Assembly (NCBI RefSeq): GCF_019039055.1
Contig: NZ_JAHOPB010000002.1
Location: 372,001-436,000, forward strand
DNA length: 64,000 nucleotides
Source: Reyranella humidisoli
GTDB taxonomy: Bacteria; Pseudomonadota; Alphaproteobacteria; Reyranellales; Reyranellaceae
Direction: 5' to 3'
Shown: positions 26,932 through 35,647 of the stretch, piece after piece
How positions within the stretch are numbered: position 1 is the first letter of the stretch
Layout: every line of letters begins with the position of its first letter
Translations under genes and position numbers: made by a program
The notes under the pieces: generated by a model
Seen by the model: only the letters and a program-made list of their open reading frames with translations
Databases searched by the model: none
Told to the model about the DNA's origin: nothing

Positions 26932-28743
26932 TTACTCCGCGGCGGCGAGCCGCTGGTTCTGCTGGGCCGCGACCTTGGCACGGGCGAGGTCCTCGCCGCG
27001 GCGCTTGTTGACGGCCGCGCCGCCACCCGCCGTCTCGGCGAACAGCGACAGCTTGTCCATATCCTCGTCGACCACGGGCTGCAGCGCGAGGTCGGTGTAT
27101 TCGAGGCGCTTCGGGTCGTTCTTGACCTTGCGGCCGATGGCGATGCCCTGGAGCGTCAGGCGCGTGTAGATCTTAAGCTTGTGCCAGAAGTTCCGCGCGA
27201 CCTTGTAGTGGAACACGCCGATAGGTTCGATCGGCATGCCGTGGCGGCGGTCGAGCCGGTACTTCATGCGCACCGCGCCGCCTTCCAGTGGATGCACGCC
27301 CTCGGCCTCGAACATGATCTTGAACATGGTCATGAAGTGCGCGGGTTCGGCCGGATTGCGGCCGGGTATCGCGCCGTGCCGGCGCGCCACCGTCTCGATG
27401 TGCTCGGGCGTGTAGTAGGACTTCCACGCCTCGCGATAGACCTGCTCGAACTCCGCGTCGCTCATCTTCGGATGATGCACGCAGCGGTGATGCACGTCGT
27501 ACTTGTTGAGGTCGGGGTCCATCCAGACGCCCTGCTTCCACAGGGTCTGGTGATCCTCCGAACCGGGCAGCGGCGTGAGCATGAACAGCTCGAGGATATC
27601 GAGCGGCAGCTCCTTCTTGATGATTTCCATGTCGCGCAGGATCGATTCGCGCGTGTCGCCCGGGAAGCCCAGGATGTAGCCGGCCCAGGTCGAGGCACCG
27701 CTGTTGTGCCACGCCTGCAGCATCTTGCGGTACTCGGTGATCTTGTTCTGGCGCTTCTTGGCGGCCAGCAGATTGTCCGGATTGACGTTTTCCAGGCCGA
27801 TGAAGACGCGATAGACGCCCGCCCAGCGCGCTTTGTTGATGAAGTTCGGGATGCGGTGGCACTGGGTGTCGACCTGGATGATCAGCGAGAGCTGGATGCC
27901 CTCGTTCTCCTTCAACTCGATGAGCCTGTCGAAGAAGTCTTCCCAATGCTTGTTGCGGGCCATGTTGTCGTCGGTGATAAAAAACGACGTGATGCCCTGC
28001 TTGTAGTTCTCGCGGACGATCGCTTCGAGATCGTCGGCGGTGCGGAACCGGCTCTTGCGACCCTGCACGTTGATGATGGTGCAGAACGAGCACTGGAACG
28101 GGCAGCCGCGGCCGAGATCGAAGCTCGACATGCCGCCCTCGTTGCGCGCCAGCGCCGACGGCGGCAGATGCGGCGTGGGGGCGCCTTCGAGGCCCGGCAG
28201 ATCGTCCATGTAGTTGTAGAGCGGCTTCATCGTGCCGTTCATCGCGTCGCGCAGCACGAGGTCGAACCGGCCTTCCTCGGCCTCGCCGGCGAAGATCGAG
28301 ATGCCCATATCCATGGCTTCCTGGATCTCGGGCGGCATCACCGGCAGCATCGACAGGCAGCCCGACACGTGGAAGCCACCGATCGACACCGGCAGGCGTC
28401 CCAGCTTCAGGAACTTGCGGGCGAGGTCGACGGCGTGCGGGAACTGGTTGGTCTGGACGCCGACGAGGCAGATCAGGCCCATGCCGCCGCTGCGCTCGAC
28501 CTGCGCCAGAAGCCGGTCGGGGCGGACACGGGTATTGGTCTCGTCGATCGGGTGGATGACGATGTCGACGTCGGGTCCCAGCACGTTGCGGGCGCGGCAG
28601 TCCTCGCCCAGCCCATAGAGGGCGGCCAGTGTATTGGAGGGAATGTGTGAGCGCAGCCAGGTGATCGGGTAGCCGTCATCGTCGTAATGAGTCGGCTTGA
28701 TCAGGATCAGATGGAATTTCGTACGCTTCACGGCACCGCTCAT
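26932..28743 (-). CDS. Radical SAM protein with B12-binding-like N-terminal domain
   Basis: 603 residues. Residues 10-200 look like a cobalamin-binding-type Rossmann domain (LILIKPTHYDDDGYP; PVSIGGFHVSG) but the DxHxxG base-off motif is not visible. The [4Fe-4S] cysteines are C214, C218 and C221 (CPFQCSFC), followed by a TIM-barrel core and a 150-residue C-terminal extension with no family I recognise. The fold is shared with BchE, HpnP/HpnR and methylthiotransferase-like enzymes. Substrate unknown. No biosynthetic partner gene is adjacent. Confidence 0.85.
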   Translation of the reverse strand: MSGAVKRTKFHLILIKPTHYDDDGYPITWLRSHIPSNTLAALYGLGEDCRARNVLGPDVDIVIHPIDETNTRVRPDRLLAQVERSGGMGLICLVGVQTNQFPHAVDLARKFLKLGRLPVSIGGFHVSGCLSMLPVMPPEIQEAMDMGISIFAGEAEEGRFDLVLRDAMNGTMKPLYNYMDDLPGLEGAPTPHLPPSALARNEGGMSSFDLGRGCPFQCSFCTIINVQGRKSRFRTADDLEAIVRENYKQGITSFFITDDNMARNKHWEDFFDRLIELKENEGIQLSLIIQVDTQCHRIPNFINKARWAGVYRVFIGLENVNPDNLLAAKKRQNKITEYRKMLQAWHNSGASTWAGYILGFPGDTRESILRDMEIIKKELPLDILELFMLTPLPGSEDHQTLWKQGVWMDPDLNKYDVHHRCVHHPKMSDAEFEQVYREAWKSYYTPEHIETVARRHGAIPGRNPAEPAHFMTMFKIMFEAEGVHPLEGGAVRMKYRLDRRHGMPIEPIGVFHYKVARNFWHKLKIYTRLTLQGIAIGRKVKNDPKRLEYTDLALQPVVDEDMDKLSLFAETAGGGAAVNKRRGEDLARAKVAAQQNQRLAAAE

Positions 28744-29041
28744 CGCGGACTTCTCCAAAGGCAAAACCCGCGAGCGGCCTCGAGCCTTTGCACCGCTTGA
28801 CGGCATTGGCTGTCACAATGCGCTGAGCCGCTTCGCAACGCAACCGGGCGCGACCGATATTCACAGGCTCGGTGGTGCAATAGAGCCACTAAATTTAGGG
28901 TTTTACGGGGCCGAGCCCGGCCATTAGTGCGGATGGGCCATGTCCCGGAGATTATTGCAGTCTGCCTCCTGAACGAGCAGGGTTGAATACCCTTGGAAGC
29001 GCTGAAGTCAAAAGGCGCAGGGGGAGGGAACAAAGCAAGAC

Positions 29042-30292
29042 GTGAGCCTCATCGCGCGCGCGCCCGCACTGGCGCCTTTCCGTATCCGAAGCTTTCGCTT
29101 CCAGTGGCCCTCGGACCTCCTGGCCTCCTGGGCATTCGAGATGGAGGGGGTGATCCTGGGCTGGTTCGTGCTGGTTTCGACCGGCTCGGTCCTGGCGCTG
29201 GCGGTTTTTGGCTCCCTGCAGTTCCTGGGGACCCTGATTTCGCCCCTGTTCGGCATGGCGGGCGACCGGATCGGCAACCGCAACGTCCTGCTGCTGATGC
29301 GGTTGGCCTACCTGATCCTGGCCCTCTGCCTCATGGCCCTGTTCCTCAGCGATCTGGCGACTCCTGTCCCGGTCTTCATTCTGGCCACGGTCATGGGGCT
29401 GGTGAGGCCGTCGGATATCACCATGCGCAACCTGCTGGTCGGCGAGACCATGCCTGCCGACTACCTGATGCGGGCCATGGGTGTGTCGCGCACGACCGCC
29501 GATTCGGCGCGCATCATCGGTGCCCTGTCCGGCGCGGCCCTCGTGGCAGCCCTGGGTTCGGGCCTGGCCTATGTCGCCGTCTGCGGCGTCTACGCCATGT
29601 GCCTTGCGCTGACCTTCGGCGTCGGGATCCGCCGGCTCAGGGTCTTGAGCGAGGGCGAGACGATGCCGACGGCGCTGGGAGGCCTGCGACAGGGCTTCTC
29701 TTATGTCTGGAGGACGCCGGTCGTGCGGGCGGTGATGCTGCTGGCCTTCCTGGTGAACTTCGCGGCTTATCCGCTCACCGGCTCGCTGCTCGCCTACGTC
29801 GCCAAGGAAGTCTACAGCATGAACCAGACCGGGCTCGGTTGGCTGATTGCCTGTTTCGCCGCCGGAGCACTCACCGGCTCCATCCTGGTGTCGATGTACG
29901 GTGCCCATATCCGGCCGGGACGCACCATGATCGCCTGCACGCTGATCTGGTTGTCGCTCAACCTGGTTTTCTCGTGGCTCACCACGCCGCTCCTCGGCGA
30001 GATGGTCCTGTTCGTCTCGGGGTTTTTCCAGAGTTTCTGCATGATCCCTATGGCGGTGATCCTGCTGCGGGTCACCAAGCCGGCACTGCGCGGCTGCGTC
30101 ATGGGCGTTCGCATGCTGGCGGTGTACGGCCTCCCGCTTGGCTTGCTCCTGTCCGGCCCGCTGGTCGAATGGGCCGGCTTCGCGGCCACCGGTACCTTCT
30201 ACAGCGTGCTGGGAATCGTCTTCACGCTGGCGATCGCGGTGTGGTGGCGTACGGACCTCTGGGATCGCGCCGCGCCGGTAAACGTCCGGTAG
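29042..30292 (+). CDS. MFS transporter, EntS/MFS_3-like
   Basis: 416 residues, GTG start at 29042 after GGGAGGG-type purines. About 11-12 hydrophobic helices. The N-terminal FRIRSFRFQWPSDLLASWAF and GMAGDRIGNRNVLLLMR resemble the MFS_3 (enterobactin exporter-like) group. Export of a small metabolite is likely; nothing nearby reveals which. The 298-base gap before it, shared with the divergent radical SAM gene, holds no other gene that I can see. Confidence 0.85.
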   Translation: MSLIARAPALAPFRIRSFRFQWPSDLLASWAFEMEGVILGWFVLVSTGSVLALAVFGSLQFLGTLISPLFGMAGDRIGNRNVLLLMRLAYLILALCLMALFLSDLATPVPVFILATVMGLVRPSDITMRNLLVGETMPADYLMRAMGVSRTTADSARIIGALSGAALVAALGSGLAYVAVCGVYAMCLALTFGVGIRRLRVLSEGETMPTALGGLRQGFSYVWRTPVVRAVMLLAFLVNFAAYPLTGSLLAYVAKEVYSMNQTGLGWLIACFAAGALTGSILVSMYGAHIRPGRTMIACTLIWLSLNLVFSWLTTPLLGEMVLFVSGFFQSFCMIPMAVILLRVTKPALRGCVMGVRMLAVYGLPLGLLLSGPLVEWAGFAATGTFYSVLGIVFTLAIAVWWRTDLWDRAAPVNVR

Positions 30293-30328
30293 GCGCAACC
30301 GGGCTCCCGGTCTCGCGTTCATGCGGGA

Positions 30329-31438
30329 ATGCATCATATCCTCGCCACGACCATCGCTGTGGCGATGGCTGCCTTTGTCACCGTCGCCAGCCCCGCGGGG
30401 GCCCAGTCGTCTGGCCCCGACGAGACGAAGACGCCCCTCAGGCCCTCCGCGACCGAGGACGAACAGCGCAACATCTACACGTTTCAGGTGGAGAATGACG
30501 TCTTCAACCGCTTCGGCAAGTCGGACCGCGACTATACGAGCGGGGTGAGGATCGGCTGGCTGTCTCCGGCCATCATTGAGATGCCCCAAGGGGTCGTCGC
30601 GATGACCACGATCCCCACTTTCCTGGGCGAGCCCGCCGCAGATTCAGTCATTCGCCGCATTGCCATCTCGGCAGGCCAGAACATCTACACGCCCGAGAAC
30701 ACGGACGCATCCTATCCGATCTACAACGACCGCCCTTACGCCGCGTGGCTCTATGCAAGCTTTGCTCTCCAGTACACGTACAAGCGCCACGACCCCAAGA
30801 CCGGTTTCGACGAGCCGACGCGGCTGGACACGCTGCAGGTCGATCTCGGCGTGATCGGTCCTGCCGCTGGTGGCGAATTCGTGCAGAACAACTTTCACAC
30901 CTTGATCGGCGTGTCGCCGAGCTACGGCTGGGGCAACCAGCTCCATAACGAGCCGACCGTGGGTTTGACCTTCGAACGTCGCTGGCGGACCGGCCGTGCC
31001 GTGCTGATCGACAATCCAAAGCTCGAGGTGGATTTCATTCCGCGCGCGGCTCTGGCGGTCGGCAATGTGGCGACCTATGGCAGCGTCGGCGGCACGGCGC
31101 GCATCGGCAAGAACCTGCGCGACGACTTCGGGCCGACCCGGGCGCGGCCGGCGCTGCCAGGATCGGACGCCTTTATCGGCGACGGCAGTTTCGGCTGGTA
31201 CCTGTTCGCGGGTTTCGACGGCCAGGCGGTGGCCCGCAACATCTTTCTCGACGGAAATACCGATGGATTCAGCCAGCGGGTCTCGCATCGTCCCTTCGTC
31301 GGGGAACTGCAGGCGGGCCTGGCGATCCTCTATCGCGGCATGAGGATTTCCTACACGCAGATTCTGCGTACACCGGAGTTCTTCGAGCGCGACCGCATCA
31401 CGCAGTTCGGCTCGTTCAACCTCACATTCCGCTACTGA
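30329..31438 (+). CDS. LpxR-like outer membrane lipid A deacylase
   Basis: 369 residues. Signal peptide ending PAGAQ near residue 26, then a beta-barrel protein finishing in an aromatic (NLTFRY), as outer membrane proteins do. The LpxR/DUF2219 active-site pattern is present: Asn-Asp in FQVENDVF, Thr/Ser in DRDYTSGVRIGWLSP, His in NNFHTLIG and Glu in LHNEPTVGLTFERRW. LpxR removes the 3'-acyloxyacyl chain from lipid A. It follows the MFS gene by 36 bases and could be cotranscribed. Activity inferred from conserved residues only. Confidence 0.85.
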   Translation: MHHILATTIAVAMAAFVTVASPAGAQSSGPDETKTPLRPSATEDEQRNIYTFQVENDVFNRFGKSDRDYTSGVRIGWLSPAIIEMPQGVVAMTTIPTFLGEPAADSVIRRIAISAGQNIYTPENTDASYPIYNDRPYAAWLYASFALQYTYKRHDPKTGFDEPTRLDTLQVDLGVIGPAAGGEFVQNNFHTLIGVSPSYGWGNQLHNEPTVGLTFERRWRTGRAVLIDNPKLEVDFIPRAALAVGNVATYGSVGGTARIGKNLRDDFGPTRARPALPGSDAFIGDGSFGWYLFAGFDGQAVARNIFLDGNTDGFSQRVSHRPFVGELQAGLAILYRGMRISYTQILRTPEFFERDRITQFGSFNLTFRY

Positions 31439-31472
31439 CCAGGCCGCTGCCGAAAGGGAGCGCGGCCACATA

Positions 31473-31498
31473 AAAGGGGCGCCCGAAGGCGCCCCTTT
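31473..31498. terminator. Bidirectional intrinsic terminator
   Basis: Perfect stem AGGGGCGCC / GGCGCCCCT with a CGAA loop; TTTGT follows on the plus strand and AAAA precedes it, so both strands have a U-run. It separates the convergent lpxR-like and DUF3309/sod genes. Confidence 0.85.
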
Positions 31499-31515
31499 GT
31501 CTGTGGAGAGGGCCG

Positions 31516-31671
31516 CTATATGCGTCCCATCAACAACAGGATGATCACGATGATGAGCACCAGGCCGATGCCGCCGCTGGGATAGTAGCCCCAGCCGCTG
31601 CTGTGCCGCCAGTTCGGGAGGGCCCCGATCAGGATGAGGATCAGGACGATCAGAAGGATGGTGCCCAGCAT
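31516..31671 (-). CDS. DUF3309 family small membrane protein
   Basis: 51 residues: a hydrophobic N-terminal segment (MLGTILLIVLILILIGALP), then a loop WRHSSGWGYYPSGG, then a second hydrophobic segment (IGLVLIIVIILLLMGRI). This is the compact two-helix pattern of DUF3309 proteins, common in alphaproteobacteria and of unknown function. It starts ten bases after the superoxide dismutase stop codon on the same strand, so it is likely cotranscribed with it. Confidence 0.85.
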   Translation of the reverse strand: MLGTILLIVLILILIGALPNWRHSSGWGYYPSGGIGLVLIIVIILLLMGRI

Positions 31672-31681
31672 TCAGTGCTCC

Positions 31682-32278
31682 TTAGTCGAGGTTTTTCTCG
31701 GCGAACGACCAGTTCGCGAGCTTGTCGAGCCAGGCCTGGATGTGGTCCGGGCGGCGGTTCTGGAAGTCGAGGTAGTAGGCGTGCTCCCACACGTCGGCGA
31801 CGAGGAGCGGCTTGCCGCCATGCGCCATCGGGGTGTCGGCATTGGCGGTCGTCTCGATCTTGAGCTTGCCGTCCGCGCCCTTGACGAGCCAGGCCCACCC
31901 GCTGCCGAACTGACCGACCGCGGCGGCCTTGAAGGCCGCCTTGAAGGCGTCGAGACCGCCGAAGCTGTCGTCGAGCGCCGACTTGATCTTGCCGGTCGGC
32001 TCGCCGCCCTTCGGCGTCATGCTGTTCCAGTAGAACGTGTGGTTCCAGATCTGGCCGGCGTTGTTGAAGATCGCCTTGCCCTTTTCGTCCTTGGCCGACT
32101 TCTTCACGATGTCCTCGAGGGAGAGGCCCTCGTAGGCCGTGCCCGGGACCAGCTCGTTCAGCTTGTCGACATAGGCCTTGTGGTGCTTGCCGTAGTGGAA
32201 CGAGATGGTGTTGGCCGAAACGACCGGCGCGAGCGCGTCATCGGCATAGGGCAGTTTCGGAAGGGTGAAGTTCGACAT
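31682..32278 (-). CDS. sodB: Fe/Mn superoxide dismutase
   Basis: 198 residues from MSNFTLPKLPYADDAL. Metal ligands: His in SFHYGKHH, His in WNHTFYW, and Asp/His in DVWEHAYY. NNAGQIWNHTFYW and the Gly-rich FGSGWAWL are family signatures; the Gln position that separates Fe from Mn forms favours an iron enzyme, tentatively. Converts superoxide to peroxide in the cytoplasm. An upstream ATG at 32335 would lie inside the predicted promoter, so ATG 32278 is chosen. Confidence 0.95.
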   Translation of the reverse strand: MSNFTLPKLPYADDALAPVVSANTISFHYGKHHKAYVDKLNELVPGTAYEGLSLEDIVKKSAKDEKGKAIFNNAGQIWNHTFYWNSMTPKGGEPTGKIKSALDDSFGGLDAFKAAFKAAAVGQFGSGWAWLVKGADGKLKIETTANADTPMAHGGKPLLVADVWEHAYYLDFQNRRPDHIQAWLDKLANWSFAEKNLD

Positions 32279-32336
32279 AACGCGAGTCCTCAAGCTGGCT
32301 GGCCCGGATAGACCCGGGCGGGCGGCGTCCGACATG

Positions 32337-32361
32337 AACGCACCTCACCTTATGACGTTCC
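32337..32361 (-). promoter_or_regulatory. Candidate EcfG (general stress) promoter of sodB
   Basis: On the minus strand GGAAC (32361-32357), a 16-base spacer and CGTT (32340-32337) match the alphaproteobacterial EcfG consensus GGAAC-N16/17-CGTT. It is about 60 bases before the sodB start. The rest of the 343-base gap 32279-32621 holds the bfr leader, with a weak inverted repeat (GCAAAGCCCC at 32402 / GGGGCTTCTTTGC at 32434), and no gene that I can see. Confidence 0.55.
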
Positions 32362-32621
32362 AAGTTGCGATCGCGCTACGTTTTTTGCGGCCGTTTCCAG
32401 CGCAAAGCCCCGACTGGGTGTAGGGAATCCAAAGGGGCTTCTTTGCCGGCTGCCGACGACCCGCTGAGGAGAATCGAGGCAAGTCGTTCTGACTCGCTGG
32501 ACGTCCTTGCGTCGCGCGCAGTTTTTTTTAGCGAACGTTTCTCAGTCGCTCACTCTTGGGTTGCGCCGTGAGTTTCGACGGGTATCTGTAAGAGCCGACG
32601 CATTCAAAGAGGAGGTTCGCC

Positions 32622-33107
32622 ATGAAGGGCAACCCGCAGATCATCGTCGAACTCAACAAGCTCCTGAAGAACGAGCTGACGGCGATCAACCAGTATTTCC
32701 TTCACGCCCGCATGATGAAGCACTGGGGCTTCGATCGCCTCGGTCACAAGATCTACGAAGAGTCGATCGGCGAGATGAAGCACGCCGACAAGCTCATCCA
32801 GCGCATCCTCTTGCTGGACGGCCTGCCCAACCTGCAGGACATGGGCCGGATTGCGATCGGCGAGAACGTGCCCGAAGCGCTTGAATCAGACCTGAAGCTC
32901 GAGTCGGCTGCACGCACGGCGCTCGTCGAGGCGGTGACTGCCTGCGAGGCGGCGAAGGACTATGTCAGCCGCGAGATCGCGGTCAGCATCCTCGAGGACG
33001 CCGAGGAGCATATCGATTTCCTCGAGACCGAGATCGGCCTGATCGAGAAGGTGGGCGTGCAGAACTACCTGCAGAGCCAGATGGGCGAAGGGAAGGGCCC
33101 GAGCTGA
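32622..33107 (+). CDS. bfr: Bacterioferritin
   Basis: 161 residues, four-helix-bundle ferritin that stores iron and binds heme between subunits. Di-iron ligands are visible as Glu in KNELTAINQYF, Glu/His in GEMKHADKLI and Glu/His in EDAEEHIDFLE; the Met of GEMKHAD is the expected heme ligand. An AGAGGAGG-type site is just upstream of ATG 32622. Convergent with its electron donor gene bfd, which is 22 bases away. Confidence 0.96.
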   Translation: MKGNPQIIVELNKLLKNELTAINQYFLHARMMKHWGFDRLGHKIYEESIGEMKHADKLIQRILLLDGLPNLQDMGRIAIGENVPEALESDLKLESAARTALVEAVTACEAAKDYVSREIAVSILEDAEEHIDFLETEIGLIEKVGVQNYLQSQMGEGKGPS

Positions 33108-33129
33108 CGGCTCGGGAGCGCGGCCTGCT

Positions 33130-33333
33130 CTAGTCGGCCGCCAGCAGCGTCTGCGGTGCCGTGCTTTCGCGGGCGATCGTATGCGCAATGCGCTCGCGCA
33201 TGTCGCAGGCACAGGAGCCACATTGCGGGCTCTTGCCGCAGGCCCGGAACACGTCGGCCGGTCGCCGGGCGCCTGCCCGGACGGCCGCATCGACCTCACG
33301 TTCGCGAATGGCTTTGCAGATGCAGATGTACAT
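33130..33333 (-). CDS. bfd: Bacterioferritin-associated ferredoxin
   Basis: 67 residues. Cys in MYICICKAI (C-x-C) and in CGKSPQCGSC (C-x2-C) form the [2Fe-2S] site of the Bfd family. Reduces bacterioferritin iron so that it can be released. A TGCGA-N5-TCGCA palindrome lies about 28 bases before its start, which suggests iron-dependent control separate from bfr. Confidence 0.95.
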   Translation of the reverse strand: MYICICKAIREREVDAAVRAGARRPADVFRACGKSPQCGSCACDMRERIAHTIARESTAPQTLLAAD

Positions 33334-33360
33334 GCCGTGCCGGACGCTTCTTCCCGCTGT

Positions 33361-33375
33361 TGCGACTTACTCGCA
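33361..33375. promoter_or_regulatory. Candidate iron-responsive operator upstream of bfd
   Basis: TGCGACTTACTCGCA is an inverted repeat with 5-base arms and a 5-base spacer, centred 35 bases upstream of bfd. Its form is like Fur-type boxes of alphaproteobacteria (TGC-A...T-GCA). The position and the target gene make iron control likely; the regulator (Fur or Irr) cannot be told. Confidence 0.45.
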
Positions 33376-33448
33376 CCCGCGACGATAATGGGCTGCTCCG
33401 AGCCGGTCAAGCGGGTCCGCAGGGCTTCCGCAGGGCTTTGGGGGGGCC

Positions 33449-35101
33449 TTACGGACGCGCCACCATGAAGGGGCCGATCGCGACGATCGCGCAATCGGTT
33501 CCTCCGGCGTCGCGGCACGCCTGGAGGGCCATGGCGGTGGCATCCTGTTCGGTCGTCCGGCCGCTGACAATTCCGATTCGGCCGTTCATGGCGAGCGCCA
33601 CGGCGCGCCAGTCGTTGGCGATCAGATATTGCTCCAGGGCTTTGATCTGGCTGGCGTCGAGGCCGGAGATGTCCTGCGGCGTCAGCACGTCGGTCACGCG
33701 CATGCCTTGCGGCGTGCGGACCAGGACCTCGTTCTTCAGGGCATAGACGACGCAGGGGCGTCCGGTGAGATGACCGCAGATCTGCAGGTTGCGCCGGATC
33801 ACGTCGGCATCGGTTTCGCTGGGGGTCCACCAGTGGAAGCGGGCGTGGCCGAGAACCAGGGCACGATCGTGCTGGTTGGGCAGGTAGTGGAGGGCCAGCC
33901 GCTCGCGCGCCTGCGCCTGGAGCAGCGGCGCCGTCGCGGGATCGAACGCGATCGGGGGTGACGGCCGCGTTGCGGGCACGTAGGGCGCGGGCGGCATCGG
34001 CGGCGGGCGGAACGACCAGACGACGTCGTTCTCGACGGCGTAGAGCATGCAGCGATCGTAGTCGCGCACCCTGGGCACGTCCCGTGCGACGGTCCTGTTG
34101 CACTCGTCGAGGGCGGCATGGCGGGCGGCGTCCTCGTCGACCCGGCGCGTCGCCATGGCGAATATTCCGCGCACGTTCAGAGCCAATGCCTTGGCACCCT
34201 CGGCACGGGCATAGTTCTCCAGGGCCCGCATCCGGAAATCGGGAACGAAGGGCACGTCCTTCGCCGCGAAACGGCGCGGGGCCGAATCCGCGGGCGCGGG
34301 CGCGGGCGCGGCAGCAGGGGCTGAGGGAGGAAAGGTCCGCGGGCCGGCGGTGCCGGCGACGGTTTCCGGCAGCGGCCGGTTGACGACCGGCAGATCCGAC
34401 GTGGGCTCGGCGGTCTGCAGCGACGGCGTCGGCGCAGGATGGCGCAGGTAGAAAGTGCCGGCGAGAGCTGACAGCACCAGCACCGTGGCGATGCCGGCGA
34501 CCAGCAGCGACCTTGCGCGCGGCATCCGACGCGCCACGGCATGCGCGGGGTGCAACGGCCCGCCCAGGCGCGCGCCCTCGATCGTCAGGCGATAGGCATG
34601 GATGGGCCGCGGGATGTTCTTGACGTGCTGCTCGCCGATGTCTTCGGCGCCCAACATCAGCTTGCCGACGATCTGCTCGTAGACCGAGCCGGATATGCAG
34701 ATCCCGCCGGTGGCGGAAATGGATTCAAGTCGCACGGCGACGTTCACGGCGTCGCCCAGGAGATCGTCGCCGTTTTCCACCACGTCGCCCAGATTGACGC
34801 CGATCCGGAGCGTGAGCTGGTCATCGGGACCCGCCGTGGCATTGGCGGAGCGCATGGCTTCCTGGATCTCCAGCGCCGCCCGAACGGCTTCCACGGGGCT
34901 TGCGAATTCCGCCAGGAGCCCGTCGCCCGTCATCTTGAAGACCCGTCCGCGATGCTGGCGGACCAGCGTGCCGGCCATGTCGAGGCGTGTGGCAAGCAGC
35001 CCCAGCGCATGTTCCTCGTCGCGGGCGGACATCGTGCTGAAAGCCACGACGTCGATGGCGAGGATCGTCGTCAGCCGCCGGACGAGGTTGAGGTCTGTCA
35101 T
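33449..35101 (-). CDS. Class III adenylate/guanylate cyclase with periplasmic Cys-pair repeats
   Basis: 550 residues. An N-terminal class III cyclase domain (about 8-175) has Asp17 (AIDVVAF) and Asp60 (KMTGDG) for metals, Lys56 and Asp117 for base recognition (adenine expected), and Asn120/Arg124 in VNVAVR. One transmembrane helix (about 198-219) leads to an Ala/Pro-rich linker and a C-terminal part with three related cysteine-paired segments (C334/C351, C442/C450, C529/C537). The order is inverted relative to usual sensor-first cyclases: catalysis inside, an unknown C-terminal domain outside. Start MTDLNLVRRLT at 35101 fits the family. Confidence 0.85.
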   Translation of the reverse strand: MTDLNLVRRLTTILAIDVVAFSTMSARDEEHALGLLATRLDMAGTLVRQHRGRVFKMTGDGLLAEFASPVEAVRAALEIQEAMRSANATAGPDDQLTLRIGVNLGDVVENGDDLLGDAVNVAVRLESISATGGICISGSVYEQIVGKLMLGAEDIGEQHVKNIPRPIHAYRLTIEGARLGGPLHPAHAVARRMPRARSLLVAGIATVLVLSALAGTFYLRHPAPTPSLQTAEPTSDLPVVNRPLPETVAGTAGPRTFPPSAPAAAPAPAPADSAPRRFAAKDVPFVPDFRMRALENYARAEGAKALALNVRGIFAMATRRVDEDAARHAALDECNRTVARDVPRVRDYDRCMLYAVENDVVWSFRPPPMPPAPYVPATRPSPPIAFDPATAPLLQAQARERLALHYLPNQHDRALVLGHARFHWWTPSETDADVIRRNLQICGHLTGRPCVVYALKNEVLVRTPQGMRVTDVLTPQDISGLDASQIKALEQYLIANDWRAVALAMNGRIGIVSGRTTEQDATAMALQACRDAGGTDCAIVAIGPFMVARP

Positions 35102-35188
35102 CGCAATTTGATTCCGGCGCGCAGCGTAGCATAGGGCGCGATCGAGGACATGCTTGCGTGACTGCCCATGCTCTGCGAAGACCGAACC

Positions 35189-35647
35189 ATGCAGTCCGCA
35201 GAGCCCCGCTACTGGGAAGACTACGAAGTCGGCCGGAAATATCCGCTCGGCTCCACCAGTTTCACGGCCGAGGAAATCATCGAATTCGCCGAGAAGTTCG
35301 ATCCCCAGTCGTTCCATGTCGATGCCGAAGCCGCCAAGTCCTCGCTCTTCGGAGGGCTTTGCGCCTCGGGCTGGCATGTCGCCGCGAAGCTGATGCGGCT
35401 GTTCGTCGACAGCTACGTCGACAAGCGCACGGCGCTGGGCTCGCCCGGCGTCGACGAGCTTCGCTGGCTGAAGCCGGTGCGGCCGGGGGACACGCTGACC
35501 GCCTGGGTCGAGTGCGCGGACAAGGTGCCGTCGAAGAGTCGCCCGACCATGGGCGTCATCCACGAGCACTGGAGCGCGGTCAACCAGAACGGCGAATTGG
35601 TCATGACCTCCAAGGGGGTCAATATGGTGCGTAGGAGGCCGGTATGA
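35189..35647 (+). CDS. MaoC-like hotdog dehydratase
   Basis: 152 residues. MaoC/R-hydratase-type hotdog fold with FAEKFDPQSFHVDAEAAKSS (the Asp...His catalytic pair) and the following GLCASGWH. Likely hydrates or dehydrates an acyl-CoA thioester. ATG 35168 would add seven residues. Its stop overlaps the next ATG by four bases (ATGA), beginning a compact four-gene set with two thioesterases. Confidence 0.88.
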   Translation: MQSAEPRYWEDYEVGRKYPLGSTSFTAEEIIEFAEKFDPQSFHVDAEAAKSSLFGGLCASGWHVAAKLMRLFVDSYVDKRTALGSPGVDELRWLKPVRPGDTLTAWVECADKVPSKSRPTMGVIHEHWSAVNQNGELVMTSKGVNMVRRRPV

